Assembly: GCA_023392995.1 (NCBI GenBank)
Contig: JAEWMZ010000459.1
Span: forward strand, 1-30,884
Length of the DNA stretch: 30,884 nucleotides
Source of the DNA: Bacillota bacterium
GTDB lineage: Bacteria; Bacillota; Clostridia; Lachnospirales; Lachnospiraceae
Reading direction: 5' to 3'
Below are positions 29,862 to 30,884 of this stretch, one piece after another. The translations under genes and the position numbers were made by a program. The first letter of the stretch is position 1; the number at the start of each line of letters is the position of its first letter. A model generated the notes under the pieces. That model was not told the origin of the DNA, did no database searches, and saw only the letters and a list, made by a program, of their open reading frames with translations.

Positions 29862-29886
29862 CCACCCTTATTACAAGGGTGGTTTT
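29862..29886 (+). terminator. Integrase terminator
   Basis: CCACCCTT (29862-29869), loop ATTAC, AAGGGTGG (29875-29882), then TTTT. It starts 8 nt after the integrase stop codon. Confidence 0.9.
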
Positions 29887-29902
29887 CATATGTATTGATG
29901 AT

Positions 29903-29923
29903 TTGGTGTAAACCTGGTGTCAA
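29903..29923. promoter_or_regulatory. Right-end integrase arm-type repeats
   Basis: GGTGTAA (29905-29911) and GGTGTCAA (29916-29923), 11 bp apart, lie 73 bp inside attR. They match the GTGGTGTAA pair inside the left end. Probable P' arm sites. Confidence 0.55.
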
Positions 29924-29995
29924 ACATGAAATTTACAGCTTAAAATCTTATCCAAAAACTTGATGCAAAATCGTTACAGTACCAGTAAAATAAGG

Positions 29996-30050
29996 AAAAG
30001 CAAAAGACCCATCACGCCATTGTGACAGGTCTTTCACTAAAAAGGGGAGG
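29996..30050. repeat. attR: right 55-bp attachment repeat
   Basis: Identical to 11226-11280, including the AAAGACC/GGTCTTT hairpin. It marks the right end of the element; the DNA to its right returns to chromosomal context. Confidence 0.9.
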
Positions 30051-30379
30051 ATAAGTATTTAACTTCTCTTTGGTGATCATAATTGGAGGGGGAGTCCAAT
30101 CATGAAAGAGCATACGCATTTACATCCTTACTTCGGAACTTCTGTTCCACATTAGGATATTACTATTATGATACACTTTTTCAATATTTATACATTAAAG
30201 AAAAAATATTTCATAATGGAAATTCAAACGAATCCATGTTATAATCGTACCGAAGGTGAACTTGGCCGATTGGCAAGGACACTACCTATAGTCTTACCAA
30301 AATAAGACTTGGTATAACACAGCAATTCAAATCATTGATTAGCAGGTGTAAATCAAAGGTACGAGGAAGGATGAAAACC
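30051..30379 (+). other. Leader region with a tiny ORF and a promoter
   Basis: A 17-codon frame (30102-30152, stop 30155) starts MKEHTHLHPY, with four histidines. Its ribosome site GGAGGGGGAG sits in the loop of a small hairpin (ATTGGA/TCCAAT, about 30083-30101). An extended -10 TGTTATAAT (30237-30245) probably starts the SEC-C transcript, whose leader forms GTCTT/AAGAC (about 30290-30310). Whether the tiny ORF is expressed cannot be told. Confidence 0.35.
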
Positions 30380-30883
30380 ATGAGTTTATTACAGGAATGG
30401 AGAGATCATGCATATTCTAAGGAAATGAATGGTCGTGAAGGTCAGTTATTCTGGGCTGCATATTTTAATAAGGAAAAAGACATCTATAAGGTTCTCTTAG
30501 CAAATACAGATAAAGTATATGAAGGAAGTGTTGCTTCCCTTGCAAAGGAATTTGATATTGAGTTAAGCACTATGGTTGGTTTTTTGGATGGAATCAATGA
30601 TAGCTTAATTACCCCGAACCCAATCGAAGAGATGGAGCAGGATACGGTGGTAAGCTTAGCCTTCGATCTGGAAAAGCTATATTACAATATGGTCGGCGCA
30701 GATGCAGACTGGTTGTATAACTTGGAAGAATGGGATACCCTTTTAACCCCGGAGCGCAGAAAAGAATTATATCGCGAATCCAGAAATTCTGGAACAATCA
30801 TTAAAGAAAAGAAGGTTGGAAGAAACGATCCATGTCCTTGCGGCAGCGGTAAGAAGTACAAGCATTGCTGCGGAAAGAATTAA
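30380..30883 (+). CDS. SEC-C motif protein
   Basis: 167 residues from ATG 30380, with GAGGAAGG 9 nt upstream; ATG 30371 and TTG 30335 are in-frame alternatives. The C terminus 'GRNDPCPCGSGKKYKHCCGK' is the SEC-C zinc motif (C-x-C...CC). The N-terminal part 'EGSVASLAKEFDIELSTMVGFLDGINDSL' is helical and of unknown function. SEC-C tails bind zinc and often mediate contacts with ribosome- or secretion-related partners. Complete, ending one base before the window edge. Confidence 0.85.
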   Translation: MSLLQEWRDHAYSKEMNGREGQLFWAAYFNKEKDIYKVLLANTDKVYEGSVASLAKEFDIELSTMVGFLDGINDSLITPNPIEEMEQDTVVSLAFDLEKLYYNMVGADADWLYNLEEWDTLLTPERRKELYRESRNSGTIIKEKKVGRNDPCPCGSGKKYKHCCGKN

Positions 30884-30884
30884 T

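Larger units (their letters stand above)
11226..30050. mobile_element. Integrated satellite-like phage element
   Basis: Bounded by a perfect 55-bp direct repeat (11226-11280 and 29996-30050). The tyrosine integrase gene lies against the right end, with arm-type repeats inside both ends. Contents in order: HEPN protein, repressor, Cro-sized and excisionase-like proteins, replication initiator, helicase, J-domain protein, TerS-like protein, two virion/ejection-type proteins, split sigma factor, cargo gene, second HTH switch, integrase. There is no visible large terminase, portal, capsid, tail, holin or endolysin. This fits a satellite that needs a helper phage; a prophage that lost its morphogenesis genes is the alternative. 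Confidence 0.85.

Noticed and set aside
30102..30155. Histidine attenuator leader peptide
   Set aside because: The four histidines are not consecutive, no histidine gene follows and no terminator/antiterminator pair is visible.

Overview
The window looks like a stretch of low-GC Gram-positive chromosome, most likely from a Lachnospiraceae-type Clostridium. The signs are AT-rich DNA, strong AGGAGG ribosome sites, TTGACA/TATAAT promoters, a secreted GH16 glucanase, a LacI/esterase pair and YtrA-type GntR/ABC genes. An integrated mobile element of about 18.8 kb (11226-30050) lies inside it. No rRNA, tRNA or CRISPR was seen.

Left chromosomal part (1-11225). It starts with the 3' end of a sensor histidine kinase, followed by two exported proteins with DUF4097-like beta-repeat domains (one a very acidic lipoprotein). 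Next come a GntR-ABC-permease operon, a GH16 licheninase (- strand), a MarR regulator with a pyridoxamine-oxidase-fold protein, a LacI repressor divergent from a cytoplasmic alpha/beta-hydrolase esterase, and a membrane-anchored protein with a TNF/BclA-like jelly-roll. Promoters and palindromic operators can be read for the GntR and MarR units, an operator-like array for the LacI unit, and several terminators between genes.

Mobile element (11226-30050). It is bounded by perfect 55-bp direct repeats and has paired arm-type repeats just inside each end and a Tn916-like tyrosine integrase next to the right end. The left side is a lysogeny module on the - strand: a repressor without a peptidase domain and an Apea-like HEPN protein. 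Facing it is a rightward early module: Cro-sized protein, excisionase-like protein, replication initiator, RecA-fold helicase and a J-domain protein. Then come a TerS-like small terminase, a 536-bp structured non-coding region, two large virion/ejection-type proteins (one with an LPD38-like domain), a sigma-70-like factor split by a +1 frame change, a cargo gene, and a second HTH switch with near-perfect palindromic operators in front of the integrase operon.

No large terminase, portal, capsid, protease, tail or lysis gene is visible. Intact ends, integrase, repressor, replication genes, TerS and ejection-type proteins without a capsid module suggest a phage satellite that would use a helper's head and large terminase while bringing its own packaging-specificity and DNA-ejection proteins. 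A deleted prophage is the main alternative. The element also carries several candidate structured RNAs: two related ~120-nt leaders about 12 kb apart, a promoter-driven leader before TerS, a region with mutually exclusive pairings after TerS, and a compact pseudoknot after the sigma genes.

Right chromosomal part (30051-30884). A short leader region and a SEC-C zinc-motif protein.
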